The notes below the pieces were generated by a model that was not told the DNA's origin, made no database searches, and worked only from the letters and a program-made list of their open reading frames with translations. A DNA stretch of 22,406 nt. It comes from Chryseobacterium gleum (GTDB taxonomy: Bacteria; Bacteroidota; Bacteroidia; Flavobacteriales_D; Crocinitomicaceae). Shown here piece after piece: positions 1-8,780 of this stretch. Each line of letters opens with the position of its first letter. The first letter of the stretch is position 1. The stretch covers positions 1-22,406 of the forward strand of contig CAMCQL010000007.1 in assembly GCA_945877005.1 (NCBI GenBank). Reading direction: 5' to 3'. Made by a program: the position numbers and the translations under genes.

Positions 1-204
1 CAGAAAATAGGTGTTTACACAAGTATGGATTATGCTAGCATTATCGAACATTTGGTTGGTTTTTGGAAAGTAGAATCTATTCTAGGGTTGAATGAAGCTG
101 GTAAGAAAGCTCAAGATTTTTTAGGGGGATTATCAACAAGGTATTTTCGCTTAGCAGAACGAATGGGGGAACCTGAAGAAGCCCAATTAGTATGGCTTCA
201 TTAA
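1..204 (+). CDS. Acyl-ACP desaturase, C-terminal fragment
   Basis: This is the last 67 codons of a gene that begins before the window. The peptide has the pattern VYT-x-DYA-x-IIEHLVGFWKVE, then GL-x-EAGKKAQDF and a closing RLAERM stretch. It lines up with the C-terminus of soluble plant-type stearoyl/acyl-ACP desaturases (fatty acid desaturase type 2 family), where the equivalent reads DYADILEFLVGRWKV, KAQDY and LEER. Such enzymes are di-iron, ferredoxin-dependent proteins that put a cis double bond into acyl chains on ACP; that is family knowledge. The iron-binding motifs would lie in the missing part, so activity cannot be judged here. The gene ends at TAA 202-204 and is followed by a terminator hairpin at 345-395. 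The family call is fairly secure. Confidence 0.8.
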   Translation, partial: QKIGVYTSMDYASIIEHLVGFWKVESILGLNEAGKKAQDFLGGLSTRYFRLAERMGEPEEAQLVWLH

Positions 205-272
205 ATAAATTGTAATAAATCTTTTTGAATAATCACAATTCGATTCATACTATTTAGTAATTTTTAAATTAT

Positions 273-280
273 TAAATTTG
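273..280 (+). promoter_or_regulatory. Possible -7 promoter element, TAAATTTG
   Basis: TAAATTTG matches the Bacteroidota -7 consensus TAnnTTTG. It lies in the gap after the desaturase gene and points to the right. A TTTAG stretch around 253-257 is in the approximate place of a -33 element, but the match is poor. Transcription would start near 286, directly before a 6-bp inverted repeat (CTCCTT at 287-292, AAGGAG at 296-301), and run into the terminator at 345-395. No gene on this strand lies downstream before that terminator. In such AT-rich DNA the match may be chance. Confidence 0.25.
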
Positions 281-344
281 TTCATTCTCCTTGATAAGGA
301 GTGATGCTAATTTTTTCAATGTTCTTTTTTAGATGGCGGATTCA

Positions 345-395
345 ACTAATAAAAGCAACCATAGTTTAAGAGTTGCTTTTATTAGTCAGACTTTT
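345..395 (+). terminator. Intrinsic terminator between convergent desaturase and valS genes
   Basis: A perfect 15-bp inverted repeat joins 345-359 (ACTAATAAAAGCAAC) with 372-386, with a 12-base loop. On the plus strand it is followed by CAGACTTTTTG, giving a short T run at 391-395. It sits between the end of the desaturase gene and the end of valS, which converge here. It most likely terminates the desaturase transcript and may also serve valS from the other side, although the minus strand lacks an immediate T tract. Confidence 0.75.
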
Positions 396-397
396 TG

Positions 398-3028
398 TTA
401 AGCTAAATTTGCAAGTTTTTCTTCTAATTGAGTAATTTTTTGTTGTGCATCCGCTTGTTTTTTCTTTTCATTAGCTACAACAGCTTCTGGTGCACCGCTT
501 ACAAATTTTTCATTGTTCAATTTGTTTGAAACAATTGATAAAAATCCATTTGTATATTCTAATTCTTCTTCAATTTTTTTTCTTTCTGCTTCGAAATCAA
601 TAGAATCACCGAAAGGGATAAAGAAATCAGAGCTTTGAACTAAAAAAGAATAGGCATTTGTTATTTTATCTTCCGTAGATTCTAATTTATTAAGGTTTCC
701 CATTTTGATAATGACAGATTCAAAATCAGAGGAGTATTTGGAGTCTTTTTTAACAAATAAATCCATTTTTACCTTAGTAGCAATATTGTTTTGCTTACGA
801 ATATTCCTAATATGAATTATGGTTTCTTCAGCAGTATTGAATTGATTTAAAATGTTTTCATCTATTTGTCCTACAGTTGGCCAAGAAGCAATTACTAAAT
901 CTTCTTTTTCTTTTCTTTCTCTGATTAAATGCCAAATTTCTTCTGCGATAAATGGTGTGAATGGTTGTACTATTTTTAAAATCAATTCAAAGAAATTTAT
1001 CGTAGCCTCTTTTGTTGCTGTATCAATAGGTTGTTCGTATCCAGGTTTAACTATTTCTAAATACCATGCACAAAAATCATCCCAAACCAATTTGTAGGTA
1101 GCCATCAGTGCTTCTGAAATTTTGAATTTTTCAAATAAACTATTGATTTCGGCGAAAGATTTATTGAATTTAGTATCAAACCATTCAATTGCTTTTTTAG
1201 ATGCTTTCGGTTGTTCGATGTCTTTTACTTCCCAAGAAGCAACTAATCTAAATGCATTCCATATTTTATTTGCGAAATTTCGCCCTTGCTCGCATTGACT
1301 AGTGTCAAAGGGTAAATCGTTTCCTGCAGGAGAAGAAATAAGAATTCCAACACGTACACCATCAGCTCCATATTTATGAATTAATTCGATTGGATCTGGT
1401 GAATTCCCCAATGATTTGGACATTTTACGGCCTAACTTATCACGAACAATTCCTGTGTAATACACATTTTTAAAGGGTATATCTCCCATGTATTCATATC
1501 CAGCAATGATCATTCTAGCAACCCAGAAGAACATTATTTCTGGAGCTGTAACTAAATCATTAGTAGGGTAATAATATTTTATTTCATCGTTGTTTGGTTG
1601 TGTGATACCATTAAAAACAGATATTGGCCACAACCAGCTAGAAAACCATGTGTCTAAAACATCTTCATCTTGTTTTATTGCATCCAATGGTATCGATTTA
1701 CCAGTTTTTTCTTCCGCCAGTTGATGCGCTTCTTGAAGCGTTTTTGCAACAACGTAATCATTGGTTCCAGAACCGAAATACCACGCAGGAATTCGGTGCC
1801 CCCACCATAATTGTCTAGAAATACACCAATCTTTTACATTTTCCAACCAATGTTTGTAGGTGTTTTTAAATTTATCTGGATGAAATTTAATTGTTCCATT
1901 CATTACATTCTCTAAAGCGGGTTCTGATAATTCTTTCATAGCCACGAACCATTGAAGCGAAAGTTTAGGTTCAATTACTGCGTCCGTTCTTTCTGAGTAG
2001 CCAACTTTATTAATGTGGTCTTCAACCTTAACTAAATAGCCTTTTTCATCTAACTCTTTTGAAATCAATTTTCTAACTTCGAATCTGTCCTTCCCTTCGA
2101 AGTGAAGTCCGTGTTCATTGAGAGTACCGTTTGAATTAAAAATATCAATTGTTTCTAAATTGTATTTTTTACCCAATTCATAATCGTTTATGTCGTGCGC
2201 AGGAGTAACTTTTAAACATCCAGTACCAAAATCCATTTCTACGTATTCATCACTGATGATTGGAATGCGACGATTTGTAAGTGGGACTATAACATGTTTT
2301 CCATGAAGTAGATAGTACCTTGCATCATTTGGGTTGACGCAAATAGCAGAATCTCCCAAAATGGTTTCTGGTCGTGTTGTTGCAATTGTTATCCATTGAT
2401 CTTCTTTGTCTGCGATTTTGTAGCGAACATGAAATAATTTTGAATTTACTTCTTTGTAAATCACTTCTTCGTCTGAAAGAGCGGTTTGAGCTTCAGGGTC
2501 CCAGTTAACCATACGAACACCTCTGTAGATTTTACCTTTTTTATAAAGGTCTAAAAAAGTATCGATAACGGATTCAGAATATTCACTGTCCATTGTAAAA
2601 GAAGTCCTTTCCCAATCGCAAGATGCACCTAGTTTTTTTAATTGATCTAATATAATTCCTCCATGTTTTTCTTTCCACTTCCAAGCATGTGCCAAAAATT
2701 CATCTCTCGAAAGGTCCGATTTTTTTATTCCTTCAGCACGTAATTTCTGAACTACTTTCGCTTCTGTTGCAATGGATGCATGATCTGTACCTGGAACCCA
2801 ACATACATTTTTACCTTCCATACGCGCTTTTCTTACCAGTACATCTTGAATTGTATTGTTAAGCATGTGCCCCATGTGCAGTACTCCTGTAACATTTGGA
2901 GGAGGGATAACAACAGTGTAGGGTGTTCGATCATCTGGTGTAGAATGAAAATATCCTTTTTCAATCCAATAGGGATACCATTTATCTTCTGCTTTTGTAG
3001 ATTCGTATGTTTTAGGTAATTCAATCAT
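398..3028 (-). CDS. valS: Valyl-tRNA synthetase
   Basis: This class Ia synthetase charges tRNA-Val with valine in the cytoplasm. The 876-residue length is normal for bacterial ValS. The HIGH-type motif is PPPNVTGVLHMGH (residues 42-54) and KMSKS is at 535-539, so both ATP-binding signatures are intact. The CP1 editing domain carries TTRPETILGD (217-226), used to hydrolyse mischarged threonyl-tRNA. The final ~65 residues are rich in Glu and Lys (ERKKIEEELEY onward) and form the coiled-coil arm typical of ValS. The ATG at 3028 is supported by the conserved start MIELPKTYES. The nearest upstream gene on this strand is the VWA protein, 180 bases away, and a candidate promoter lies between them. 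Confidence 0.98.
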   Translation of the reverse strand: MIELPKTYESTKAEDKWYPYWIEKGYFHSTPDDRTPYTVVIPPPNVTGVLHMGHMLNNTIQDVLVRKARMEGKNVCWVPGTDHASIATEAKVVQKLRAEGIKKSDLSRDEFLAHAWKWKEKHGGIILDQLKKLGASCDWERTSFTMDSEYSESVIDTFLDLYKKGKIYRGVRMVNWDPEAQTALSDEEVIYKEVNSKLFHVRYKIADKEDQWITIATTRPETILGDSAICVNPNDARYYLLHGKHVIVPLTNRRIPIISDEYVEMDFGTGCLKVTPAHDINDYELGKKYNLETIDIFNSNGTLNEHGLHFEGKDRFEVRKLISKELDEKGYLVKVEDHINKVGYSERTDAVIEPKLSLQWFVAMKELSEPALENVMNGTIKFHPDKFKNTYKHWLENVKDWCISRQLWWGHRIPAWYFGSGTNDYVVAKTLQEAHQLAEEKTGKSIPLDAIKQDEDVLDTWFSSWLWPISVFNGITQPNNDEIKYYYPTNDLVTAPEIMFFWVARMIIAGYEYMGDIPFKNVYYTGIVRDKLGRKMSKSLGNSPDPIELIHKYGADGVRVGILISSPAGNDLPFDTSQCEQGRNFANKIWNAFRLVASWEVKDIEQPKASKKAIEWFDTKFNKSFAEINSLFEKFKISEALMATYKLVWDDFCAWYLEIVKPGYEQPIDTATKEATINFFELILKIVQPFTPFIAEEIWHLIRERKEKEDLVIASWPTVGQIDENILNQFNTAEETIIHIRNIRKQNNIATKVKMDLFVKKDSKYSSDFESVIIKMGNLNKLESTEDKITNAYSFLVQSSDFFIPFGDSIDFEAERKKIEEELEYTNGFLSIVSNKLNNEKFVSGAPEAVVANEKKKQADAQQKITQLEEKLANLA

Positions 3029-3044
3029 AGTATGTTTTTTTTTG

Positions 3045-3052
3045 CAAATTTA
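3045..3052 (-). promoter_or_regulatory. Candidate valS promoter -7 element, TAAATTTG
   Basis: Read on the minus strand this is TAAATTTG, a full match to the Bacteroidota -7 consensus. Its downstream end is 16 bases from the valS ATG, so the leader would be only about 10 bases. The nearest TTTTG upstream is about 12 bases away, which is shorter than the usual -33 spacing, so the -33 element is unclear. Confidence 0.4.
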
Positions 3053-3208
3053 CTTTTAAATGTTCAAAATTTATGTTGGTTTTTGAAATTTATTTAGGTG
3101 ATAAATTGAAGTTGAGTCGGTCTTTTTTCTTGGTTTTATTGATTCAATTTTATATTCATATTTCAGTTAAAGCTTCTTCTAAATGGCGGTTGAGAATGAT
3201 GACTTTCA

Positions 3209-5284
3209 TTAATACTGACCATTCCATTTTTTGATAATCCATTCAGATCCAAAAACTAAACAAATAACAATTAAAGGTAGGATAAAGTCTAGTATTGAAG
3301 TTACTTCTTTTTCTTCGTAAGAAACTGTTGCAATGTCTTTTCTTTTTTTTATTTCTTCAATGATCTGTTGGGATTTTGAAAGAGGGAAGAATTTCCCTTT
3401 GGATTGAACAGCAAGACTTCTTAATGTTGAAAAATCAGATTTGATGAATTGTTTTTCTACTTCAATATTATCGACAAATAATGTTCCTTTTTTTAAATAG
3501 TTTTTCTCTCCATGGGTTGTGGTTGCTTTCCAAGTATAGGTTCCTTGTGGTAATGTTCCCAGTGATAATTGATAATGTGAATTGGTGACGCTGAATTGAA
3601 AAGTGTTCTTTTTTAACCTGGAATCAATTAATTCAAAATTGATTGTAGGGGTAGTAATCGCTTGCATGGATGAATTATAGAATTCAGCTTTGATAAGTGT
3701 GTTGACACTTTTTGTTGTTTTTTTAGGTAGTAAAACTCTAAGTGCCGAAGTGTTTTGTTTTATTAAAAGAAAGGTATATACTTTTTGAAAAAGTTCATTA
3801 AATGCTGTGTTATTTTTGGTTTCAGAATATTCATGAAGTTTCCACTTCCAAATACCTTCTCCATAAAAAACGCCGGTTTTTCTTCCGTTTACTTCACCTA
3901 AAAATAACAAAGGGTCTTTTTTTACTATGCCACCAATTTTTTGATATAAAATTGTTTGGTAATAAGATGGGATGAATAGATCTCCAAAACGTACACTTAC
4001 AGGAGGGAGATAAGGTATTTTTTTTGTAGTGATTTCGGATAATTCAAACAGTGTAGATGTGGAAGCTACAGCTGCTTGTGATTCGTCTGAAGTATTTGTA
4101 TTAGGAGGGGTAAAACCTAAATTTAATTGTTGAATAATGGAGTTGGGCGTAGAATTCCCAATAAAATAAAACACTGATTTTTTATTGTTTTCAATTTCGG
4201 AATTAATTTTAGAATTAAAATTAATTCCAGGTTCATGCCAAATTATAAGGTCGTAGGTAGCAATTGATTTTTTAAAATCATTCGTGTAAGCAACTTCAAC
4301 TTGAATGTTTTCATCTTTTTCAAGTACTGATTTTAATGCTGTTACATCGGGGTGTGGCGCACCGGTAAGCAAAAGTAACTTGTTTCGGTTATCAAGTACT
4401 TCAATATAGATTGTTTGTTGATTGTTTTTAGTGGTGTATTCATCTGGTAATGCGTTTAATACTGCGGTGTATTGTTGCATACCTATTTTAGATGCGTTTA
4501 CTTCAAATCTTATCTTTTGAAATTGTTCTTTGCCGTAATTTATCGTCTTTGATTCAATTTTTTTGCCGTTATTAAAGAGTGTTAAAATGGATGATTTTCC
4601 AATTAATTTAGTTGTTTCTATTTCTACTTCAAGGGGGAATTTACTGTTCAAAAACGCAAATTCATTTGCAGTGATATCAGAAATTGATTGGTCTTTTTTC
4701 TCCAATGTGTCGCCAGTACCGATCGTGTATATTGGAGCAAATGGTATGTTTTGAGCGGTGTACCTTGGATGAGAACCTTTGGTGTAATTTCCATCACTAA
4801 ATAATACAATCGCTCCAATATTTCGGTTGTAATATAGGGATGAAAGTTCATCAAATGCAAGTGATAGATGTGTTTCCTTTTCTGTAAAGTTGAATTTAGT
4901 GTTTGGTTTAAATCGTTCGCCAATGGTGTAATTAACAATTTCCATTTTATCATTGACTGATTGACTAATCTTATTTTGGTAACCATTAATGCTTGTTTTG
5001 ACTTCTGAACTGTCTCTATAGTTTAACATTGAACTAGAATTGTCAATAATTGTGATTAATAATGGTTTTTCATTTCTGTAATAAATAGTTTCAAGAAAAA
5101 GACCTAAAAAAATTGAAAAACATAAAAATAAACCTGTAAATCTTAGAGAGTATAGAATGTATTTGATTTTTGAAGAAAGGGATGTTAGCCAATTTTGATT
5201 TTTGTAAAAATAATGAGTTAATATATAACTTATTATTGCTATTAGTAAAAGCCAATATTTTGAGTATTCAGTAATTATCCCCAT
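3209..5284 (-). CDS. Membrane-anchored VWA-domain protein
   Basis: A 691-residue membrane protein. Two hydrophobic helices (about 8-25 and 46-66) are followed by a von Willebrand A domain. Its metal-ion-dependent adhesion site appears complete: DNSSS at 81-85, Thr138 in ETHLSLAF and Asp164 in LFSDGNY. A beta-rich stretch follows, then about 300-400 (KLLLLTGAPHPD, YDLIIWHEPG) resembles the glutamine-amidotransferase-like fold often found in Bacteroidota VWA proteins, without an evident catalytic Cys triad. A last helix lies near 664-684. The soluble part probably faces the periplasm (inference). It resembles the BatA-type family in layout, but no bat operon or MoxR ATPase is beside it. Substrate and role are unknown. 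It starts 213 bases from the divergent thiolase gene. Confidence 0.75.
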   Translation of the reverse strand: MGIITEYSKYWLLLIAIISYILTHYFYKNQNWLTSLSSKIKYILYSLRFTGLFLCFSIFLGLFLETIYYRNEKPLLITIIDNSSSMLNYRDSSEVKTSINGYQNKISQSVNDKMEIVNYTIGERFKPNTKFNFTEKETHLSLAFDELSSLYYNRNIGAIVLFSDGNYTKGSHPRYTAQNIPFAPIYTIGTGDTLEKKDQSISDITANEFAFLNSKFPLEVEIETTKLIGKSSILTLFNNGKKIESKTINYGKEQFQKIRFEVNASKIGMQQYTAVLNALPDEYTTKNNQQTIYIEVLDNRNKLLLLTGAPHPDVTALKSVLEKDENIQVEVAYTNDFKKSIATYDLIIWHEPGINFNSKINSEIENNKKSVFYFIGNSTPNSIIQQLNLGFTPPNTNTSDESQAAVASTSTLFELSEITTKKIPYLPPVSVRFGDLFIPSYYQTILYQKIGGIVKKDPLLFLGEVNGRKTGVFYGEGIWKWKLHEYSETKNNTAFNELFQKVYTFLLIKQNTSALRVLLPKKTTKSVNTLIKAEFYNSSMQAITTPTINFELIDSRLKKNTFQFSVTNSHYQLSLGTLPQGTYTWKATTTHGEKNYLKKGTLFVDNIEVEKQFIKSDFSTLRSLAVQSKGKFFPLSKSQQIIEEIKKRKDIATVSYEEKEVTSILDFILPLIVICLVFGSEWIIKKWNGQY

Positions 5285-5433
5285 ATATTTGCGAATTTAT
5301 AAATATAAATTTAAAATTGTTAGTTAAGTTGTTTATAAAGTCGTTTTATGGAATGAAAATATCAACCAATAATCATTAATTTAGTCCCGAGTTTGAGTCT
5401 ATTCTGAATGCTATATGTGGGATAGCTGTTAAT

Positions 5434-5441
5434 TAGCTTTG
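5434..5441 (+). promoter_or_regulatory. Candidate promoter -7 element for the thiolase-hemB run, TAGCTTTG
   Basis: TAGCTTTG matches the Bacteroidota -7 consensus TAnnTTTG and lies 56 bases before the thiolase ATG, in the divergent gap shared with the VWA gene. No good TTTG -33 element stands at the expected distance; TGTG near 5416-5419 is the closest. A transcript would have a leader of about 50 bases. I see no strong Shine-Dalgarno sequence before the ATG, only an A-rich run. Confidence 0.4.
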
Positions 5442-5497
5442 TAACTATCGTCTAGATAGAATCTTTTATTAATTAAATTAAATAGAAAAAAAATAGT

Positions 5498-6676
5498 ATG
5501 AAAGAAGTTTATATTGTTGCAGCATCAAGAACACCTATTGGTAGTTTTTTAGGAGCCTTTTCTACAGTTTCTGTAACTGACTTGGGTGCGATTGCAATTA
5601 AATCAGCAGTTGAGAAATCAGGTTTGGATAAAGGAACCATTGATGAGGTCTTTATGGGCAATGTTTTACAAGCTGGTGTAGGTCAAGCCCCAGCTCGTCA
5701 AGCAGCGCTAAAAGCAGGCTTGGAAAACACAGTTCCTTGTACAACGATAAATAAAGTTTGTGCTTCTGGTATGAAGTCTGTAATGTTGGGTGCACAAACA
5801 ATTCTTGCTGGAGACAACGAGGTTGTTGTTGTAGGAGGCATGGAAAATATGTCTCAAACTCCTCATTATGTTGACGGAAGAAATGGAGTGAAATTTGGAA
5901 ATATTACCATGTTGGATGGGATTACAAAAGATGGTCTTCTGGATGCATATGGTAACGTTCCAATGGGTAATTGTGCTGAATTGTGCGCGAAGGAATATGC
6001 AATTACACGAGAAGCACAAGATGAATTTGCAATTGAATCCTACAAAAAAACGGCTGCTGCATGGGAGTCAGGTAAATTTTTAGAAGAAGTTACACCTGTT
6101 GCTGTTCCTCAGAAAAAAGGGGACCCTAAAATGGTACATGAAGATGAAGAATTTAAAAATGTATTCATGGATAAAATACCTTCATTACGTCCTGCATTTG
6201 ATAAAGAGGGTACAATTACTGCCGCAAATGCATCAAAGTTAAACGATGGAGCTTCTGCCATGGTGCTTGCTTCCAAAGAAGTAGTTACAAAACATAATTT
6301 AAAACCGATAGCTAAAATTGTAGCATATGCTGATGCTGCTCATGCTCCAGAGTGGTTTACAACTGCTCCAGCAAAAGCTGTTGAAAAGGCATTGAAAAAA
6401 GCAAATTTGACTAAGTCAGACATTGATTTCTGGGAATTTAATGAAGCTTTTTCAGTTGTTGGTTTAGCAAATATCCATTTGTTAGAACTAGATCCTGCAA
6501 AAGTAAATGTAAATGGTGGTGCAGTAGCATTGGGGCATCCTCTTGGGAATTCAGGTTCTAGAATAATGGTTACATTGGCGCATGTTTTGAAGCAGAACAA
6601 TGCAACCTATGGCGTAGCTGCTATTTGTAATGGTGGCGGTGGAGCTTCTGCAATAATTATTAAAAATAGTATCTAA
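5498..6676 (+). CDS. Acetyl-CoA C-acetyltransferase (thiolase)
   Basis: A biosynthetic-type thiolase of 392 residues, the normal length. It should join two acetyl-CoA to acetoacetyl-CoA, or run in reverse to cleave 3-ketoacyl-CoA. The catalytic residues are visible: the nucleophile Cys88 in INKVCASGMKS, His347 in ALGHPLGNSGSR and the acid/base Cys377 in AICNGGGGAS. The N-terminus (VYIVAASRTPIGSF) is the classical thiolase start and supports the ATG at 5498. It is the first gene of a four-gene plus-strand run and is 30 bases ahead of hemB with no terminator between, so they are probably co-transcribed. Whether it serves amino-acid or fatty-acid breakdown or acetoacetyl-CoA synthesis cannot be told from the context. 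Confidence 0.95.
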   Translation: MKEVYIVAASRTPIGSFLGAFSTVSVTDLGAIAIKSAVEKSGLDKGTIDEVFMGNVLQAGVGQAPARQAALKAGLENTVPCTTINKVCASGMKSVMLGAQTILAGDNEVVVVGGMENMSQTPHYVDGRNGVKFGNITMLDGITKDGLLDAYGNVPMGNCAELCAKEYAITREAQDEFAIESYKKTAAAWESGKFLEEVTPVAVPQKKGDPKMVHEDEEFKNVFMDKIPSLRPAFDKEGTITAANASKLNDGASAMVLASKEVVTKHNLKPIAKIVAYADAAHAPEWFTTAPAKAVEKALKKANLTKSDIDFWEFNEAFSVVGLANIHLLELDPAKVNVNGGAVALGHPLGNSGSRIMVTLAHVLKQNNATYGVAAICNGGGGASAIIIKNSI

Positions 6677-6706
6677 TCAATATTTCCAAATTAGACTAGA
6701 AATTAT

Positions 6707-7681
6707 ATGTTAAGTAGACCTAGGAGAAATCGAAGTAGTCATGCTGTTAGAAGTATGGTTGAGGAAACAAAATTAGGGGTTGAAAACTTAATTTATCCTT
6801 TTTTTATTCAAGATGGTACAAATCAGAAAATTGAAATTTCTTCAATGCCGAATAATTTTCGATGGACAATTGATTTATTGCTTTCAGAAATAGAAAAATG
6901 TGTTGAGCTAGGAATTCAATCATTCGTTTTGTTCCCTGCAGTTGCTGATTATCTGAAGGATACAATTGCTACGTACAGTTATTCAGATGATAATTTTTAC
7001 TTGAATTGCATTCGGACTATTAAAGAACGTTTTCCTCAGATTCTTTTAATGAGTGATGTTGCGATGGATCCTTATTCATCTGACGGACATGATGGATTGG
7101 TGAAGGAGGGAAAGATTATAAATGACGATACTTTGCCCATTTTAGCCCGTATGTCGGTAGCGCAAGCCCAAGCAGGGATAGACATCGTTGGGCCTTCAGA
7201 TATGATGGATGGGAGAGTGGGTTACATAAGAAATTCATTAGATCAAGCAGGGTATAATGATGTGAGTATTATGGCGTATACTGCGAAATATGCAAGTGCT
7301 TTTTATGGTCCTTTTAGAGATGCTTTAGATTCGGCTCCTAAATCTGGAGATAAAAAAACGTATCAAATGAATCCTGCAAACAAAAAAGAAGCATTAAGAG
7401 AAGCTAAGTTAGATATTGAGGAGGGAGCAGATATGATTATGGTAAAACCTGCATTGTGTTATTTGGATGTGATTCATATGTTGAAAGAGTTTTCAACTGT
7501 TCCAATTACAGCATACAATGTTAGTGGTGAATATGCAATGGTATATGCGGCTGCAAAAAACGGATGGTTAGATTACGAGTCAACCATGGCTGAAATGTTA
7601 CTGAGTATTCGAAGGGCAGGCGCTGATGGGATATTAACTTATTTTGCAAAAGATTTTGCTACATTTTTAAACAAGAAATAA
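6707..7681 (+). CDS. hemB: Porphobilinogen synthase (delta-aminolevulinate dehydratase)
   Basis: It condenses two 5-aminolevulinate molecules to porphobilinogen in heme synthesis. The 324 residues match the family length. The two active-site lysines are Lys194 (YTAKYASAFYGPFR) and Lys247 (MIMVKPALCYLDV). The metal segment at 117-130 reads DVAMDPYSSDGHDG. It has Asp where zinc-dependent enzymes have Cys (DVCLCxxxxHGHCG), so this is the aspartate-rich, non-zinc class, expected to depend on Mg2+ or monovalent ions as described for Pseudomonas-type HemB. It is placed between thiolase and the NIF3 gene, with one base separating it from the latter. No other heme gene is in the window, which is usual for this group. 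Confidence 0.97.
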   Translation: MLSRPRRNRSSHAVRSMVEETKLGVENLIYPFFIQDGTNQKIEISSMPNNFRWTIDLLLSEIEKCVELGIQSFVLFPAVADYLKDTIATYSYSDDNFYLNCIRTIKERFPQILLMSDVAMDPYSSDGHDGLVKEGKIINDDTLPILARMSVAQAQAGIDIVGPSDMMDGRVGYIRNSLDQAGYNDVSIMAYTAKYASAFYGPFRDALDSAPKSGDKKTYQMNPANKKEALREAKLDIEEGADMIMVKPALCYLDVIHMLKEFSTVPITAYNVSGEYAMVYAAAKNGWLDYESTMAEMLLSIRRAGADGILTYFAKDFATFLNKK

Positions 7682-7682
7682 G

Positions 7683-8777
7683 GTGAATATTTCCGATGTT
7701 ATTTTATATTTAGAAAAGCAATTTCCATTAGCGCAACAAGCTGATTTCGATAATTGTGGATTGTTGATTGGGGATAGAACTATTGAACTTAAAGGAGTAC
7801 TTATAAGTTTAGATTGTACAGAGGAAGTACTCGATGAGGCGATTGATTTAGGCGTAAATCTTATTGTATCTCATCATCCAGTAATCTTCAAAGGGTTAAA
7901 AAAAATAACAGGAAGTACCGCTGTTGAAAGAATACTTATCAAAGCAATTCAATCAAATATAGCTTTGTACGCAATTCATACCAATCTTGATCATTCTATC
8001 AAAGGTGTAAATTTTGAGATAGCAGAAAGATTGGGAGTAGAATTCCCACAAATACTAAAGCCAATTTATGGAATGTTATCAAAATTAGCTGTGTATGTTC
8101 CTGAATCTCATTCTGAGAGTGTTCAAAACGCTATGTTCAACGCAGGAGCAGGTCAAATTGGTAATTATTCAGAGTGTAGTTATTCCATTGAAGGAATTAG
8201 TACGTTTAAACCTAATGAAGGGTCGAGTCCATTCAATGGAGAAATGGGGGAACTAACAAAAGATAAAGAGATTAAAGTTGAAGTGTTGTTAAATAATCAT
8301 TTATTGAAAAGTGTAATAAATGCAATGTTGAAAGCACATCCATACGAGGAGGTAGCATATGATGTTTTTGAGTTAAAAAATGAAAATCAATACATCGGGA
8401 GCGGCATGGTTGGTGATTTGAGAGAACCAATGGATGAATTGACATTTTTAGCTAAATTAAAAAAAGTGTTCCATTGTGGAGCAATAAGACATACTCAATT
8501 GAATGGTAGGCCAATTCAAAGAATTGCTTTTTGCGGAGGATCTGGTAGTTTTTTATTGAGTAATGCGATGCTTCAAAAAGCAGATATTTTTATTACTGGA
8601 GATTTTAAGTACCATGAGTTTTTTGAAGCTGAAAATAAGATTGTAATTGCTGACATTGGACATTATGAAAGTGAACAATTTACTACAGAATTAATTTATC
8701 GTATTTTGACGGGAAAATTTGTTAACTTTGCGATTCATAAAACAACGATTAATACAAATCCTATTAATTATTTTTAG
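7683..8777 (+). CDS. NIF3-family dinuclear metal protein
   Basis: A 364-residue member of the NIF3/YbgI family (often labelled GTP cyclohydrolase 1 type 2 homologue). Likely metal ligands are His64 and His65 (SHHPVIFKG), Asp103 (HTNLDHS), His327 and Glu331 (GHYESEQF). It is longer than E. coli YbgI because of an inserted domain between the two halves (about residues 125-240, including AHPYEEVAYDVFEL), as in the SA1388-type proteins. The biochemical role is not established for the family. The start is GTG at 7683, one base after the hemB stop, with no alternative ATG nearby that keeps the conserved ISDVILYLEKQFP beginning. It precedes the zinc-ribbon gene by three bases, a pairing common in many bacteria. 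Confidence 0.92.
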   Translation: MNISDVILYLEKQFPLAQQADFDNCGLLIGDRTIELKGVLISLDCTEEVLDEAIDLGVNLIVSHHPVIFKGLKKITGSTAVERILIKAIQSNIALYAIHTNLDHSIKGVNFEIAERLGVEFPQILKPIYGMLSKLAVYVPESHSESVQNAMFNAGAGQIGNYSECSYSIEGISTFKPNEGSSPFNGEMGELTKDKEIKVEVLLNNHLLKSVINAMLKAHPYEEVAYDVFELKNENQYIGSGMVGDLREPMDELTFLAKLKKVFHCGAIRHTQLNGRPIQRIAFCGGSGSFLLSNAMLQKADIFITGDFKYHEFFEAENKIVIADIGHYESEQFTTELIYRILTGKFVNFAIHKTTINTNPINYF

Positions 8778-8780
8778 AAC

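Noticed and set aside
852..1097. Open frame antisense to valS
   Set aside because: It lies wholly inside a well-conserved synthetase gene and its protein has no domain signature. The same holds for antisense frames in the thiolase, gatB, aroB and VWA genes.
4648..4986. 112-residue frame inside the VWA gene on the same strand
   Set aside because: It is a shifted frame of a gene whose VWA motifs are intact in the main frame, and the sequence shows no recognisable domain.
5285..5497. RNA gene, riboswitch or mobile-element remnant in the largest gap
   Set aside because: Apart from the TAGCTTTG promoter candidate, the gap shows no tRNA-like fold, conserved riboswitch core or terminal repeats.
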